From Aestuariibacter salexigens DSM 15300 (GTDB lineage: Bacteria > Pseudomonadota > Gammaproteobacteria > Enterobacterales > Alteromonadaceae): a stretch of DNA of 64,000 bases. The stretch is from contig NZ_AUBH01000001.1 of assembly GCF_000429145.1 (NCBI RefSeq), positions 124,001-188,000 of the forward strand. The letters are read 5' to 3'. How positions within the stretch are numbered: position 1 is the stretch's first letter; every line of letters begins with the position of its first letter. This document shows positions 62,812 to 64,000 of this stretch, piece after piece. The position numbers were made by a program, and so were the translations under genes. The notes under the pieces are model-generated. The model searched no databases, had not been told where the DNA came from, and saw only the letters and a program-made list of their open reading frames with translations.

Positions 62812-62918
62812 AGATAAATTTAAAAAGTCCTTTATTTACAAGGAAAAAGGTGTTTTTTAAGGCGTTGCGTAAAAAATGAGGGCAAACAGGAAGTTTTTGA
62901 ACTTTTACTAAATCGAAA

Positions 62919-62947
62919 TAGACCTCGTATTAGCTATGCTATATACT
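62919..62947 (+). promoter_or_regulatory. Possible carA promoter
   Basis: TAGACC (62919-62924), 17-bp spacer, TATACT (62942-62947). The -10 is good, the -35 matches at four of six. It would start a leader of about 160 nt containing a hairpin and a strong terminator before carA. A TGAAT half-site of an arginine box lies just downstream but its partner is not convincing. Confidence 0.45.
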
Positions 62948-63016
62948 AGTCTGAATTTGCCAAAAATTTATATCAGCAGGCCAGAGGCCTTAGGTAAATT
63001 GCTGCTTAGAACTGTA

Positions 63017-63053
63017 AACGGGATGTAAATCAATTATTTACAACCCGTTTTTT
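63017..63053 (+). terminator. Strong hairpin terminator in the carA leader (possible attenuator)
   Basis: AACGGG-A-TGTAAAT pairs with ATTTACA-A-CCCGTT, thirteen pairs with a single A-A mismatch and a 5-nt loop, followed directly by six T. It lies 64 nt before the carA start and downstream of the putative carA promoter. A small hairpin AGGCC-AGA-GGCCT precedes it at 62978-62990. It could be a carA attenuator or the terminator of dapB transcription. Confidence 0.75.
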
Positions 63054-63116
63054 ATAGGGGGTTTGACCCTTTGCCAGGCAATACCCTCAAAAAAACCTAT
63101 GAAATGGGAGGTTGAT

Positions 63117-64000
63117 TTGGCTAATTCCGCCCTATTAGTGCTCGAAGACGGCTCGGTCTTCAAAGGCACCGCTATCGGCGCAGACGGTAGTGCAGTCGGT
63201 GAAGTGGTGTTTAATACATCCATGACCGGATATCAGGAGATATTGACCGATCCTTCTTATGCTGAGCAAATCGTTACCCTGACTTATCCCCACATCGGTA
63301 ATACCGGCACCAATCAGGAAGATGTTGAGTCTACCAAAATCTGGGCACGAGGCCTGGTGATAAGAGACCTGCCTTTAGTTGCCAGCAATTTTAGAAATCA
63401 GCAAACCCTTTCAGACTATTTAAAACAGAATAACATTGTTGGTATCGCAGATATCGACACCCGTCGTCTAACCCGTATTTTGCGAGACAAAGGCGCGCAA
63501 AATGGCTGTATTATCAGCGGTGAGTCTCTGACCGATGCGCTACAGCAGCAAGCTTTGGAAAGTGCTAAAGCTTTCCCAGGTCTGAAAGGCATGGATTTGG
63601 CGAAGCAGGTCACTACGGATAAGCAATATCAGTGGACTGACTCGGTATGGACACTGGGCGAGGGGTATGCGACCAACCAAAGCGATTTGCCTTATCACGT
63701 TGTAGCGTATGACTTCGGTGCCAAACACAACATCTTGCGCATGCTGGTTGCCAGGGGCTGCCGCCTAACAGTGGTGCCGGCTACTACACCTGCAGAAGAC
63801 GTACTGGCGATGAATCCTGACGGTATTTTCTTGTCGAATGGCCCGGGCGATCCTGAGCCTTGTGACTATGCCATTGACGCTATCCGCACGTTTTTAGATA
63901 AATCTATTCCCATATTCGGTATTTGTCTGGGCCATCAGCTGTTGGCGCTAGCAAGCGGTGCGAAGACCGTGAAAATGAAGTTTGGTCACCACGGTGCTAA
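63117..64000 (+). CDS. carA: Carbamoyl-phosphate synthase small subunit (partial, C-terminus cut by window edge)
   Basis: Glutaminase subunit that supplies ammonia to CarB for arginine and pyrimidine synthesis. The visible 294 residues include [77 protein letters not shown] and the glutamine amidotransferase core [11 protein letters not shown] and [17 protein letters not shown] (nucleophile Cys). The start is UUG 63117: GGGAGG lies 5 nt upstream and this gives the same length as E. coli CarA, which also starts with UUG. An in-frame ATG at 63099 lacks a Shine-Dalgarno. The gene continues past the window. Confidence 0.95.
   Translation, partial: MANSALLVLEDGSVFKGTAIGADGSAVGEVVFNTSMTGYQEILTDPSYAEQIVTLTYPHIGNTGTNQEDVESTKIWARGLVIRDLPLVASNFRNQQTLSDYLKQNNIVGIADIDTRRLTRILRDKGAQNGCIISGESLTDALQQQALESAKAFPGLKGMDLAKQVTTDKQYQWTDSVWTLGEGYATNQSDLPYHVVAYDFGAKHNILRMLVARGCRLTVVPATTPAEDVLAMNPDGIFLSNGPGDPEPCDYAIDAIRTFLDKSIPIFGICLGHQLLALASGAKTVKMKFGHHGA

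Noticed and set aside
62951-62990. An ArgR box in the carA leader
   Set aside because: A TGAAT half-site is present but no matching ATTCA half follows at the right distance.
1-64000. CRISPR arrays, tRNA or rRNA genes, insertion sequences and prophage genes
   Set aside because: No regularly spaced repeats, cloverleaf-type sequence, transposase, integrase or phage structural gene was seen.

Overview
The window looks like a chromosomal segment of a marine gammaproteobacterium of the Alteromonadales, most likely Alteromonadaceae. The grounds are gene order (trpE divergent from rnm-yciO-scpA-scpB-rluB, PilZ-mfd-csiV, bamE/recN/nadK, grpE-dnaK-dnaJ, dapB-carA), the many TonB-dependent receptors and SSS-type sensor kinases, and the protein sequences. 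The genus cannot be fixed from the sequence alone. I see no tRNA, rRNA, CRISPR array, prophage or insertion sequence. The window is cut inside trpE at the left edge and inside carA at the right edge.

Layout. 1-6 kb: trpE (minus) with a complete trp attenuator (leader peptide with three consecutive Trp codons plus terminator), divergent from a tight operon rnm-yciO-scpA-scpB-rluB-membrane-anchored protein. 6-7.2 kb: a small accessory patch with a BrnT/BrnA toxin-antitoxin pair, a perfect operator dyad and three 20-bp tandem repeats. 7.2-18 kb: a hybrid sensor kinase and OmpR-type regulator, a TonB-dependent receptor, a penicillin/AHL-acylase-like hydrolase, nagZ and an SLC13-type anion symporter. 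18.3-25 kb: the most unusual region, two tandem copies of a convergent two-gene module. Each copy pairs a three-helix membrane protein with TolB-like and TPR domains with a secreted protein ending in a PEP-CTERM-like tail. 25.3-31.3 kb: PilZ-mfd-csiV-cobalamin adenosyltransferase operon (minus). 31.4-39 kb: a LolC/E-type permease without lolD or lolE beside it, a phosphoribosyltransferase, xthA with a CbiM-like membrane protein, ppk2, bamE, recN (two LexA-like boxes) and nadK.

39-51.5 kb: a locus that reads as extracellular or periplasmic poly-/oligo-3-hydroxybutyrate use. It holds a GntP-type permease, a single-domain PHB depolymerase and 3-hydroxybutyrate dehydrogenase in one operon, divergent from a TonB-dependent receptor. 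A LuxR-type response regulator follows, then a GAF-GGDEF-EAL protein and an SSS-domain hybrid kinase of the CrbS/CbrA type. 51.5-59 kb: a YbbA/YbbP-type ABC exporter, then grpE-dnaK-dnaJ with sigma-32-like promoters before grpE and dnaK. 59-64 kb: a periplasmic binding protein, cytochrome c', an alpha/beta hydrolase with cytochrome b561, dapB, and carA. carA has a UUG start and a strong hairpin terminator in its leader.

The best candidates for something undescribed are the duplicated TolB-TPR / PEP-CTERM module (18.3-25.0 kb) and the TonB-linked hydroxybutyrate locus (39.2-51.4 kb). Functions are inferred from sequence motifs and neighbours only; no database search was possible.
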